A stretch of 64,000 nucleotides of DNA from Closterium sp. NIES-65 (taxonomy: Eukaryota > Streptophyta > Zygnematophyceae > Desmidiales > Closteriaceae), in the NCBI GenBank assembly GCA_948144175.1, contig CANXME010000061.1, positions 62,001 through 126,000 on the forward strand. The letters run 5' to 3'. The number at the start of each line of letters is the position of its first letter. Position 1 is the stretch's first letter. The notes beneath the pieces were generated by a model, which had not been told where the DNA came from, ran no database searches, and saw only the letters and a program-made list of their open reading frames with translations. Position numbers and translations under genes: made by a program. Positions 1 through 12,973 of the stretch are shown piece after piece.

Positions 1-3000
1 GTCCACGTCCACGTTCACGTCCATGTTCACGTCCAAATCCACGTCCACGTCCACGTCTACGTCCACGTCCATGTCCACGTTCACGTCCATGTCCACGTCC
101 ACGACCATGTCCACGTCCGTGTCCACGTCCACGTCCACGTCCATGTCCACGTCCAAGTCCTCCACGTCCACGTCAACGTCCACGTCCACGTCCACGTCCA
201 TGTCTATGTCCACGTCCACGTCCACGTCCACGTCCACGTCCACGTCCACGTCCATGTCCACGTCCACGTCCACGTCCACGTCCACGACCATGTCCACGTC
301 CACCTCCACGTCCACGTCCACGTCCACGTTCACGTCCATGTCCACGTCCACGTCCACGTCCTCGTCCATGTCCACGTCCACGTCCATGTCCACGTCCATG
401 TCCACGTCCACGTCCACGTCCATGTCCACGTCCACGTCCATGTCCATGTCCACGTCCACGTCCACGTCCACGTCGACGACCATGTCCACGTCCACGTCCA
501 CGTCCACGTCCATGTCCATGTCCACGACCATGTCCACGTCCACGTCCACGTCCATGTCCACGTCCACGTCCATGTCCACGTCCACGTCCACGTCCACGTC
601 CATGTCCACGTCCACGTCCACGTCCACACGTCCACGTCCACGTCCACGTCCACGTCCATGTCCACGTTCATGTCCACGCCCACGTCCACGTCCACGTCCA
701 CGTGCATGTCCACGTCCACGTCCACGTCCACGTCCATGTCCACGTCCACGTCCACGTCCACGTCCACGTCCATGTCCACGTCCACGTCCACGTCCACGTC
801 CACGTCCATGTCCACGTCCACGTCCAGGTCCACGTCCACGTCCATGTCCACGTCCACGTCCACGTCCACGACCATGTCCACGTCCACGTTCACGTCCACG
901 TCCACGTCCACGTCCACGTCCATGTCCACGTCCACGTCCACGTCCACGTCCACGTCCACGTCCATGGCCACGTCCACCTCCACGTCCACGTCCACGTCCA
1001 CGTTTATGTCCACGTCCACGTCCACGTCCACGTCCACGTCCACGTTCACGTCCACGTCCACCTCCACGTTCACGTCCACGTCCACGTCCACGTCCACGTC
1101 CACGTCCACGTCCACGTCCACGTCCACGTCCACGTCCACGTCCACGTCCAAGACCACGACCACGTCCACCTCCACGTCCACGTCCATGTCCACGTCCACG
1201 TCCACGTCCACGTCCACGTCCACGTCCACGTCCATGTCCACGTTCACGTCCACGTCCACGTCCAAGTCCACGTCCACGTCCACGTCCACGACCACGACCA
1301 CGTCCACGTCCACGTCCACGTCCACGTCCACGTCCATGTCCACGTCCACTTCCACCTCCACGTCCACGTCCACGTCCATGTCCATGCACGTCCACGTCCA
1401 CGTCCACGTCCACGTCCAGGTCCACGTCCACGTGCACGACCATGTCCACGACCATGTCCACGTCCACGTTCACGTCCACGTCCACGTCCATGTCCATGTC
1501 CACGACCATGTCCACGTCCACGTCCACGTCCATGTCCACGTCGACGTCCATGTCCACGTCCACGTCCACGTCCACGTCCATGTCCACGTCCACGTCCACG
1601 TCCATGTCCACGTCCACGTCCACGTCCATGTCCATGTCCACGTCCACGCCCACGTCCACGTCCACGTCCACGTGCATGTCCACGTCCACGTCCATGTCCA
1701 CGTCCACGTCAACGTCCACGTCCACGTCCACGTCCACGTCCATGTCCACGTCCACGTCCACGTCCACGTCCACGTCCACGTCCATGTCCACGTCCACGTC
1801 CACGTCCACGTCCAGGTCCATGTCCACGTCCACGTCCAGGTCCACGTCCACGTCCATGTCCACGTCCACGTCCACGTCCACGTCCACGTCCACGACCATG
1901 TCCACGTCCACGTTCACGTCCACGTCCACGTCCACGTCCACGTCCATGTCCACGTCCACGTCCACGTCCACGTCCATGGCCACGTCCACCTCCACGTCGA
2001 CGTCCATGTTTATGTCCACGTCCACGTCCACGTCCACGTCCACATCCACGACCATGTCCACGTCCACGTCCACATCCACGTCCACGTCCACGTTCACGTC
2101 CATGTTCACGTCCAAATCCACGTCCACGTCCACGTCCACGTCCATGTCCACGTTCACGTCCATGTCCACGTCGACGACCATGTCCAGGTCCGTGTCCACG
2201 TCCACGTCCACGTCCATGTCCACGTCCAAGTCCTCCACGTCCACGTCAACGTCCACGTCCACGTCCACGTCCACGTCCATGTCCACGTCCACGTCCACGT
2301 CCACGTCCACGTCCACGTCCACGTCCACGTCCATGTCCACGTCCACGTCCACGTCCACGTCCACGACCATGTCCACGTCCACCTCCACGTCCACGTCCAC
2401 GTCCACGTTCACGTCCATGTCCACGTCCACGTCCACGTCCTTGTCCATGTCCACGTCCACGTCCATGTCCACGTCCATGTCCACGTCCACGTCCACGTCC
2501 ATGTCCACGTCCACGTCCATGTCCATGTCCACGTCCACGTCCACGTCCACGTCGACGACCATGTCCACGTCCACGTCCACATCCACGTCCATGTCCACGT
2601 CCACGTCCACGTCCACGTCCACGTCCACGACTATGTCCACGTCCACGTCCACGTCCACGTCCACGTCCAAGTCCACGTCCACGTCCACGTCCATGTCCAC
2701 GTTCACGTCCATGTCCACGTCCACGTCCACGTCCATGTCCACGTCCACGCCCATGTCCACGTCCACGTCCACGTCCACGTCGACGTCCATGTCCACGTCC
2801 ACGTCCACGTCTACGTCCACGTCCATGTCCATATCCACGTCCACGTCCACGACCATGTCCACGTCCACGTCCACGTCCACGTCCATGTCCACGTCCACGT
2901 CCATGTCCACGTCCAAGTCCTCCACGTCCACGACCACGTCCACGTCCACGACCACGTCCACGTCCACGTCCACGTCCTCCACGTCCACGTCCACGTCCTC

Positions 3001-3743
3001 CACGTCCACGTCCTCCACGTCCACGTCCACGTCCACATCCACGACCACGTCCACATCCACGTCCACGACCACGTCCATGTCCACGTCCACGTCCACGTCC
3101 ACGTCCACCCCCATGTCTACGTCCACGTCCATGTCCACGTCCACGTCCACGTCCACGTCTATGTCCACGTCCACGTCCACTTCCACGTCCATGTCCACGT
3201 CCACGTCCACGTCCACGTCCATGTCCACGTCCACGTCCACGTCCACCTCCACCTCCACGTCCACGTCCACGTCCACGTCCACGTCCACGTCCACGTCCAC
3301 GACCATGTCCACGACCAGTCCACGTCCACGTTCACGTCCATGTCCACGTCCACGTCCATGTCCACGTCCACGTCCATGTCCATGTCCACGTCGACGTCCA
3401 CGTCCACGTCCACCACCATGTCCACGTCCACGTCCACGTCCACGTCCATGTCCACGTCCAAGTCCACGTCCACGTCCATGTCCACGTCCACGTCCATGTC
3501 CACGTCCACGTCCACGTCCATGTCCACGTCCACGTCCATGTCCACGTCCACGTCCACGTCCACGTCCATGTCCATGTCCACGTCCACGTCCACGTCCACG
3601 TCCAAGTCCACGTCCACGTCCATGTCCACGTCCACGTCCATGTCCACGTCCACCTCCACGTCCATGTCCACGTCCACGTCCATGTCCACGTCCACGTCCA
3701 CGTCCACGTCCACGTCCATGTCCACGTCCACGTCCACGACCAC

Positions 3744-4022
3744 GACCATGTCCACGTCCACATCCACGTCCAAGTCCATGTCCATGTCCATGTCCACGTC
3801 TAGGTCCACGTCCATGTCCACGTCTATGTCCACGTCCACGTCCATGTCCACGTCCACGTCCATGTCCACGTCCACGTCCATGTCCACGTCCACGTCCATG
3901 TCCATGTCTTTGTCCACGTCCACGTCCACGACCATGTCCACGTCCACATCCACGTCCAAGTCCATGTCCATGTCCATGTCCACGTCTAGGTCCACGTCCA
4001 TGTCCACGTCTATGTCCACGTC
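3744..4022 (+). repeat. 186-bp tandem duplication inside the hexamer array
   Basis: A run of about 93 bp containing the rare unit CTAGGTCC and a triple CATGTC occurs at 3,744-3,836 and again at 3,930-4,022. The CTAGG marker lies at 3,800 and 3,986, so the offset is 186 bp or 31 hexamers. The two runs look identical. This shows that rare variants spread by local segmental duplication rather than by independent mutation. Confidence 0.8.
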
Positions 4023-5076
4023 CACGTCCACGTCCACGTCCACGACCATGTCCACGTCCACGTCCACGTCCACGTCCATTACCACGTCCAAGTCCTCCAC
4101 ATCCACGACCACGTCCACGTCCACGTCCACGTCAATCTCCACGTCCACGACCACGTCTACGTCCACGTCCACGTCCTCCACATCTGTCGTCCACGTCCTC
4201 CACGTCCACGTCCTCCACGTCCACGTCCACGTCCACGACCACGTCCACGTCCACGTCCACGACCACGACCACATCTATGTCCACGTCCACGTCCACGTCC
4301 ACGTCCACGTCCATGTCCACGTCCACGTCCACGTCCACGTCCATGTCCACGTCCACGTCCATGTCCACGTCCACGTCCACGTCCACGTCCTCGTCCACGT
4401 CCTTGTCCATGTCCATGTCCACGTCCACGTCCATGTCTATGTCCACGTCCACGTCATCCACGTCCACGTCCACGTCCACATCCACGACCACGTCCACGTC
4501 TACAACCACGTCCATGTCCACGTCCACGTCAACTTCCATGTCCACCTCCATGTCCACGACCACGTCCATGTCCACGTCCATGTCCACCTCCACGTCCACC
4601 TCCACGTCCACGTCCACGTCCATGTCCACGTCCACGTCCACGTCCACGTCCACGTCCATGTCCACGTCCATGTCCACGTCCACGTCCACGTCCACGTCCA
4701 CGTCCACGTCCATGTCCACGTCCACGTCCACGTCCACGTCCACGTCCATGTCCACGTCCACGTCCACGTCCACGTCCATGTCCACGTCCATGTCTACGTC
4801 CATGTCCACGTCCACGTCCACGTCCATGTCCACGTCCACGTCCATGTCCATGTCCACGTCCACGTCCACGTCCACGTCCACGTCCATGTCCATGTCCACG
4901 TCCACGTCCACGTCCACGTCCACGTCCACTTCCACGTCCACTTCCACGTCCATGTCTACGTCCACGTCCACGTCCACGTCCACGTCCACGTCCACCTCCA
5001 CGTCCACGTCCACCTCCATGTCCACGTCCACGTCCACGTCCACGTCCACGTCCACGTCCACGACCATGTCCACGTC

Positions 5077-8000
5077 CAATTCCACCTCCATGTCCACGTC
5101 CACGTCCACGTCCACGTCCACGTCCACGACCATGTCCACGACCATGTCCACGTCCACGTTCACGTTCACGTCCACGTCCACGTCCATGTCCACGTCCACA
5201 TCCATGTCCATGTCCACGTCCACGTCCACGTCCACGTCCACGACCATGTCCACGTCCACGTCCACGTCTACGTCCACGTCCATGTCCACGTCCAAGTCCA
5301 CGTCCACGTCCACGTCCAATTCCACGTCCATGTCCATGTCCACGTCCACGTCCATGTCCACGTCCACGTCCACGTCCACGTCCATGTCCACGTCCAAGTC
5401 CACGTCCACGTCCACGTCCATGTCCACGTCCACGTCCATGTCCACGTCCACATCCATGTCCACGTACAAGTCCTCCACGTCCACGACCACGTCCACGTCC
5501 ACGTCCACGTCAACGTCCATGTCCACGACCACGTCCACGTCCACGTCCACATCCTCCACGTCCACGTCCACGTCCTCCACGTCCACGTCCTCCACGTCCA
5601 CGTCCACGTCCACATCCACGACCACGTCCACGTCCACGTCCACGACCACGTCCATGTCCACCTCCACGTCCACGTCCACGTCCACCTCCATGTCCACGTC
5701 CACGTCCACGTCCACGTCCACGTCCACGTCCACGTCCATGTCCACGTCCACGTCCACGTCCACGTCCACGTCCACGTCCATGTCCACGTCCACGTCCACG
5801 TCCACGTCCATGTCCACGTCCACGTCCACGTCCACGTCCATGTCCATGTCCACGTCCACGTCCACGTCCACGTCCATGTCCACGTCCACGTCCATGTCCA
5901 TGTCCACGTCCACGTCCACGTCCACGTCCACGACCATGTCCACGTCCACGTCCACGTCCACGTCCATGTCCACTTCCACGTCCACGTCCACGTCCACGTC
6001 CACGTCTACTTCCACGTCCATGTCCATGTCCACGTCCACGTCCATGTCTACGTCCACGTCCACGTCCACCTCCACGTCCACGTCCACGTCCATGTCCACG
6101 TCCACGTCTATGTCCACGTCCACGTCCACGTCCACGTCCACGACCATGTCCACGACCATGTCCACGTCCACGTTCACGTCCACGTCCACGTCCACGTCCA
6201 TGTCCACGTCCACATCCATGTCCATGTCCACGTCCACGTCCACGTCCACGTCCACGACCATGTCCACGTCCACGTCCACGTCTACGTCCACGTCCATGTC
6301 CACGTCCAAGTCCACTTCAACGTCCACGTCCATGTCCACGTCCACGTCCATGTCCACGTCCACGTCCACGTCCATGTCCACGTCCACGTCCATGTCCACG
6401 TCCACGTCCACGTCCACGTCCACGTCCATGTCCACGTCCACGTCCACGTCCACGTCCATCTCCATGTCCACGTCCACGTCCACGACCATGTCCATGTCCA
6501 CGTCCACGTCCAAGTCCACGTCCACGTCGACGTCCATGTCCACGTCCACGTCCATGTCCACGTCCTCGACCATGTCCACGTCCACGTCCACGTCCATTAC
6601 CACGTCCAAGTCCTCCACATCCACGACCACGTCCACGTCCACGTCCACGTCAACGTCCACGTCCACGACCACGTCTACGTCTACGTCCACGTCCACGTCC
6701 TCCACGTCCACGTCCACGTCCACGTCCTCCACGTCCACGTCCTCCACGTCCACGTCCTCCACGTCCACGTCCACGACCACGTCCACGTCCACTTCCACGA
6801 CCACGACCACATCTATGTCCACGTCTACGTCCACGTCCACGTCCACGTCCACGTCCACGTCCACGTCCACGTCCATGTCCACGTCCACATCCATGTCCAT
6901 GTCCACGTCCACGTCCATGTCTATGTCCACGTCCACGTCCAGGTCCATGTCCACGTCCACGTCCTCCACGTCCACGTCCACGTCCACATCCACGACCACG
7001 TCCACGTCCACGTCTACGACCACGTCCATGTCCACGTCCACGTCCACGTCCACGTCCACCTCCAAGTCCACGTCCACGTCCACGTCCACGTCCACGTCCA
7101 CGTCCACGTCCATGTCCACGTCCATGTCCACGTCCACATCCACGTCTACGTCCACGTCCACGTCCACGTCCATGTCCACGTCCATGTCCACGTCCAATTC
7201 CACCTCCATGTCCACGTCCACGTCCACGTCCACGTCCACGTCCACGTCCACGACCATGTCCACGACCATGTCCACGTCCACGTTCACGTTCACGTCCACG
7301 TCCACGTCCATGTCCACGTCCACATCCATGTCCATGTCCACGTCCACGTCCACGTCCACGTCCACGACCATGTCCACGTCCACGTCCACGTCTACGTCCA
7401 CGTCCATGTCCACGTCCAAGTCCACGTCCACGTCCACGTCCAATTCCACGTCCATGTCCATGTCCACGTCCACGTCCATGTCCACGTCCACGTCCACGTC
7501 CACGTCCATGTCCACGTCCAAGTCCACGTCCACGTCCACGTCCATGTCCACGTCCACGTCCATGTCCACGTCCACATCCATGTCCACGTACAAGTCCTCC
7601 ACGTCCACGACCACGTCCACGTCCACGTCCACGTCAACGTCCATGTCCACGACCACGTCCACGTCCACGTCCACATCCTCCACGTCCACGTCCACGTCCT
7701 CCACGTCCACGTCCTCCACGTCCACGTCCACGTCCACATCCACGACCACGTCCACGTCCACGTCCACGACCACGTCCATGTCCACCTCCACGTCCACGTC
7801 CACGTCCACCTCCATGTCCACGTCCACGTCCACGTCCACGTCCACGTCCACGTCCACGTCCATGTCCACGTCCACGTCCACGTCCACGTCCACGTCCACG
7901 TCCATGTCCACGTCCACGTCCACGTCCACGTCCATGTCCACGTCCACGTCCACGTCCACGTCCATGTCCATGTCCACGTCCACGTCCACGTCCACGTCCA

Positions 8001-10056
8001 TGTCCACGTCCACGTCCATGTCCATGTCCACGTCCACGTCCACGTCCACGTCCACGACCATGTCCACGTCCACGTCCACGTCCACGTCCATGTCCACTTC
8101 CACGTCCACGTCCACGTCCACGTCCACGTCTACTTCCACGTCCATGTCCATGTCCACGTCCACGTCCATGTCTACGTCCACGTCCACGTCCACCTCCACG
8201 TCCACGTCCACGTCCATGTCCACGTCCACGTCTATGTCCACGTCCACGTCCACGTCCACGTCCACGACCATGTCCACGACCATGTCCACGTCCACGTTCA
8301 CGTCCACGTCCACGTCCACGTCCATGTCCACGTCCACATCCATGTCCATGTCCACGTCCACGTCCACGTCCACGTCCACGACCATGTCCACGTCCACGTC
8401 CACGTCTACGTCCACGTCCATGTCCACGTCCAAGTCCACTTCAACGTCCACGTCCATGTCCACGTCCACGTCCATGTCCACGTCCACGTCCACGTCCATG
8501 TCCACGTCCACGTCCATGTCCACGTCCACGTCCACGTCCACGTCCACCTCCATGTCCACGTCCACGTCCACGTCCACGTCCACGTCCACGTCCACGTCCA
8601 TGTCCACGTCCACGTCCACGTCCACGTCCACGTCCACGTCCATGTCCACGTCCACGTCCACGTCCACGTCCATGTCCACGTCCACGTCCACGTCCACGTC
8701 CATGTCCATGTCCACGTCCACGTCCACGTCCACGTCCATGTCCACGTCCACGTCCATGTCCATGTCCACGTCCACGTCCACGTCCACGTCCACGACCATG
8801 TCCACGTCCACGTCCACGTCCACGTCCATGTCCACTTCCACGTCCACGTCCACGTCCACGTCCACGTCTACTTCCACGTCCATGTCCATGTCCACGTCCA
8901 CGTCCATGTCTACGTCCACGTCCACGTCCACCTCCACGTCCACGTCCACGTCCATGTCCACGTCCACGTCTATGTCCACGTCCACGTCCACGTCCACGTC
9001 CACGACCATGTCCACGACCATGTCCACGTCCACGTTCACGTCCACGTCCACGTCCACGTCCATGTCCACGTCCACATCCATGTCCATGTCCACGTCCACG
9101 TCCACGTCCACGTCCACGACCATGTCCACGTCCACGTCCACGTCTACGTCCACGTCCATGTCCACGTCCAAGTCCACTTCAACGTCCACGTCCATGTCCA
9201 CGTCCACGTCCATGTCCACGTCCACGTCCACGTCCATGTCCACGTCCACGTCCATGTCCACGTCCACGTCCACGTCCACGTCCACGTCCATGTCCACGTC
9301 CACGTCCACGTCCACGTCCATCTCCATGTCCACGTCCACGTCCACGACCATGTCCATGTCCACGTCCACGTCCAAGTCCACGTCCACGTCGACGTCCATG
9401 TCCACGTCCACGTCCATGTCCACGTCCTCGACCATGTCCACGTCCACGTCCACGTCCATTACCACGTCCAAGTCCTCCACATCCACGACCACGTCCACGT
9501 CCACGTCCACGTCAACGTCCACGTCCACGACCACGTCTACGTCTACGTCCACGTCCACGTCCTCCACGTCCACGTCCACGTCCACGTCCTCCACGTCCAC
9601 ATCCTCCACGTCCACGTCCTCCACGTCCACGTCCACGACCACGTCCACGTCCACTTCCACGACCACGACCACATCTATGTCCACGTCTACGTCCACGTCC
9701 ACGTCCACGTCCACGTCCACGTCCACGTCCACGTCCATGTCCACGTCCACATCCATGTCCATGTCCACGTCCACGTCCATGTCTATGTCCACGTCCACGT
9801 CCAGGTCCATGTCCACGTCCACGTCCTCCACGTCCACGTCCACGTCCACATCCACGACCACGTCCACGTCCACGTCTACGACCACGTCCATGTCCACGTC
9901 CACGTCCACGTCCACGTCCACCTCCAAGTCCACGTCCACGTCCACGTCCACGTCCACGTCCACGTCCATGTCCACGTCCATGTCCACGTCCACATCCACG
10001 TCTACGTCCACGTCCACGTCCACGTCCATGTCCACGTCCATGTCCACGTCCACGTC
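5077..10056 (+). repeat. Higher-order hexamer block in tandem (about 2.1 kb and 2.9 kb copies)
   Basis: Rare variants mark two tandem copies of one block. CAATTCC occurs at 5,077 and 7,195. The CACGTACAAG unit occurs at 5,461 and 7,585, an offset of 2,124 bp or 354 hexamers. Copy 1 runs about 5,077-7,194. Copy 2 starts at 7,195 and ends near 10,056, where the offset has grown to 2,862 bp because copy 2 carries an internal 738-bp tandem duplication. Copy 2 ends within about 15 bases of the inversion border at 10,068. Boundaries are approximate because the background is repetitive. Confidence 0.8.
7807..9282 (+). repeat. 738-bp tandem duplication nested in the hexamer block
   Basis: The markers CACCTCCATG (7,807 and 8,545) and ACTTCAACG (near 8,438 and 9,176) are each repeated at an offset of 738 bp, or 123 hexamers. 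The corresponding stretch of the upstream block copy (about 5.68-6.42 kb) is single. The 738-bp duplication therefore happened after, or separately from, the 2.1-kb duplication. The offset of exactly 123 units means unequal exchange or slippage kept the hexamer phase. Confidence 0.75.
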
Positions 10057-10068
10057 CACGTCCACGTC

Positions 10069-10108
10069 CTCGACCAGGCAAGCTCCTGGACCAGGCAAGC
10101 TCCTCGAC
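10069..10108 (+). repeat. Two 17-bp monomers trapped between oppositely oriented hexamer arrays
   Basis: Positions 10,069-10,085 and 10,086-10,102 are two F-orientation 17-bp monomers, followed by CTCGAC (10,103-10,108) before GTGGAC hexamers begin. The first monomer is the exact reverse complement of the R monomer at 12,974-12,990, including the uncommon CTCGAC/GTCGAG variant. These are outlying members of the satellite that resumes at 12,974 and mark the left end of the inverted segment. Confidence 0.9.
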
Positions 10109-12973
10109 GTGGACGTGGACGTGGATGTGGACGTGGACGTTGACATGGACAGGGACGTGGACATGGACATGGACGTGGACATGGACGTGGACATGGACGT
10201 GGACCTGGACGTGGACGTGGACGTGGACGTGGACGTGGACGTGGACGTGGACATTGTCGTGGACGTGGACGTGAACGTGGACATTGTCGTGGACGTGGAC
10301 GTAGACGTGGACGTGGACGTGGTCGTGGACGTGGACTTGGACGTGGACGTGGACGTGGACATGGACGTCGACGTGGACGTGGACATGGACGTGGATGTGG
10401 ACGTGGAGGACTTGGAAGTGGACATGGACGTGGACGTGGACGTGGACGTGGACATGGACGTGGATGTGGACGTGGAGGACTTGGACGTGGACATGGACGT
10501 GGACGTGGAGGTGGACATGGACGTGGACGTGAACGTGGACATGGACGTGGACAGGGACGTGGACGTGGACGTGGACGTAGACGTGGAGGACTTGGACGTG
10601 GACATGGACGTGGACGTGGACGTGGACGTGGACATGGACGTAGAGGACATTGACGTGGAGGACTTGGACGTGGACGTGGACGTGGACGTGGACGTGGACG
10701 TGGACGTGGAAATGGACGTGGACGTGGACGTGGACGTAGACGTGGAGGACTTGGACGTGGACATGGACGTGGACGTGGACGTGGACGTGGACGTGGACAT
10801 GGACGTAGAGGACTTTGACGTGGAGGACTTGGACGTGGACGTGGACGTGGACGTGGACGTGGACATGGACGTGGACGTGGACGTGGACGTGGACGTGGAC
10901 ATGGACATGGACGTGGACATGGACGTGGACATGGACGTGGACATGGACATGGACGTGGACGTGGACGTGGACATGGACGTGGACGTGGACGTGGACGTCG
11001 ACATTGTCGTGGACGTGGACGTGGACGTGGACATTGTCGTGGACGTGGACGTATACGTGGACGTGGACGTAGTCGTGGACGTGGACGTGGACGTGGACGT
11101 GGACGTGGACATGGACGTGGACGTGGACGTGGACCTGGACGTGGACATGGACGTTGAGGACTTGGACGTGGAGATGGACGTGGACGTGGACGTGGACGTG
11201 GACGTGGACGTGCACGTGGACATGGACGTGGACGTGGACGTGGACGTAGACGTGGACGTGGACGTTGACGTGTACGTGGACGTGGACGACTTGGACGTGG
11301 ACGTGGACGTGTACGTGGACGTGGACGTGGACGTGGACATAGACGTAGACGTGGAGGACTTGGACGTGGACATGGACGTGGACGTGGACGTGGACGTGGA
11401 CGTGGACGTGGACATGGACGTAGAGGACTTTGACGTGGAGGACTTGGACGTGGACGGGGACGTGGACGTGGACGTGGACATGGACGTGGACGTGGACGTG
11501 GACGTGGACGTGGACATGGACATGGACGTGGACATGGACGTGGACATGGACGTGGACATGGACATGGACGTGGACGTGGACGTGCACATGGACGTCGACG
11601 TGGACGTGGACGTCGACATTGTCGTGGACGTGGACGTGGACGTGGACATTGTCGTGGACGTGGACGTATACGTGGACGTGGACGTAGTCGTGGACGTGGA
11701 CGTGGACGTGGACATGGACGTGGACGTGGACCTGGACGTGGACATGGACGTGGAGGACTTGGACGTGGAGATGGACGTGGACGTGGACGTGGACGTGGAC
11801 GTGGACGTGGACATGGACGTGGACGTGGACGTGGACGTGGACGTGGACGTGGACGTAGACGTGGACGTGGACATGGACGTGGACGTGTACGTGGACGTGG
11901 ACGACTTGGACGTGGACGTGGACGTGTACGTGGACGTGGACGTGGACGTGGACATAGACGTAGACGTGGACGACTTGGACGTGGACATGGACGTGGACGT
12001 GGACGTGGAGGTGGACGTGGACGTGGACGTGGACATGGACGTGGACATGGACGTGGACGTCGAGGTGGACGTGGACATGGACGTGGACGTGGTTGTGGAC
12101 GTGGACGTGGACGTAGACGTGGACATGGACGTGGAGGACGTGGACGTGGAGGACGTGGACGTGGACGTGGACGTGGATGTGGACGTGGACATGGACGTCG
12201 GTGTGAACGTGGACGTGGGCGTGGACGTGGACATGGACGTGGACATGGACGTGGACTTGGACGTGGACGACTTGGACGTGGATGTGGACGTGGACATGGA
12301 CGTGGACGTGGACGTGGACGTGGAGGACTTGGATGTGGACATGGACGTGGACGTGGACGTGGAGGTGGACGTGGACGTGGACGTGGAGGTGGACGTGGAC
12401 ATGGACGTGGACGTGGACGTGGACGTGGACGTAAACATGGACGTGGACGTAGACGTGGACGTGGACGTGGACGTGGGGGACTTGGACGTGGACATGGACG
12501 TGGACGTGGACGTGGACGTGGACGTAGACGTGGAGGACGTGGACGTGGACGTGGACGTGGAGGTGGACGTGGACGTGGACATGGACGTGGTCGTGGACGT
12601 GGACGTGGAGATGGACGTGGACGTGGTCGTGGACGTGGACGTGGACGTGGTCGTGGACGTGGACGTTGACGTGGACGTGGACGTGGACATTGACGTGGAC
12701 GTGGACGTGGACGTGGACGTGGACGTGGAGGACTTGGACGTGAACATGAACGTGGACGTGGACGTGGACGTGGAAGTAGACGTGGAGGACTTGGACGTGG
12801 ACATGGACGTGGACGTGGACGTGGATGTGGACGTGGACCTGGACGTGGTCGTGGACGTGGACATGGACGTGGTTGTGGACGTGAAAGTGGACGTGGATAT
12901 GGTCGTGGACGTGGACGTGGACGTGGACGTGGACGTGGAGGTGGACGTGGACGTGGACGTGGACGTGGATGTG
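10109..12973 (-). repeat. Hexanucleotide satellite array, inverted (GTGGAC on + strand)
   Basis: About 478 copies of the same hexamer as at 1-10,068 but reverse-complemented. The common variant here is GACATG, the complement of CATGTC, so the block carries the same variant spectrum as the first array. GGAGGACTTGG and GGAGGACGTGG runs correspond to the GTCCTCCAC half-unit variants of the first array. Internal duplications are visible: a run with ACATTGTCGT and GTATACGTGG markers occurs near 11.0 kb and again near 11.6 kb. No gene-like composition is seen. Confidence 0.96.

Larger units (their letters stand above)
1..10068 (+). repeat. Hexanucleotide satellite array, CACGTC orientation
   Basis: About 1,680 tandem copies of a 6-bp unit reading CACGTC on the + strand. 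The main variants are CATGTC (very common), CACATC, CGACCA-type units and 3-bp half units that give GTCCTCCAC. The phase shifts at a few small indels, for example near 630 and 1,385. Each consensus unit carries one CpG and one ACGT palindrome. The frames translate as endless Thr-Ser, Arg-Pro or His-Val dipeptides on this strand and Asp-Val or Trp-Thr on the other, with no domain, codon bias or initiation context, so this is non-coding satellite. The left end lies outside the window. Longer duplicated blocks inside it are listed separately. Confidence 0.97.

Noticed and set aside
1-10068. Hexamer array considered as a telomere repeat
   Set aside because: The unit GTGGAC/GTCCAC lacks the G-run form of known telomere repeats, the array is internal and it changes orientation.
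10109-12973. G-quadruplex potential of the GTGGAC strand
   Set aside because: Only GG pairs occur every 6 bases, so at best weak two-tetrad structures are possible, and nothing singles out a site.
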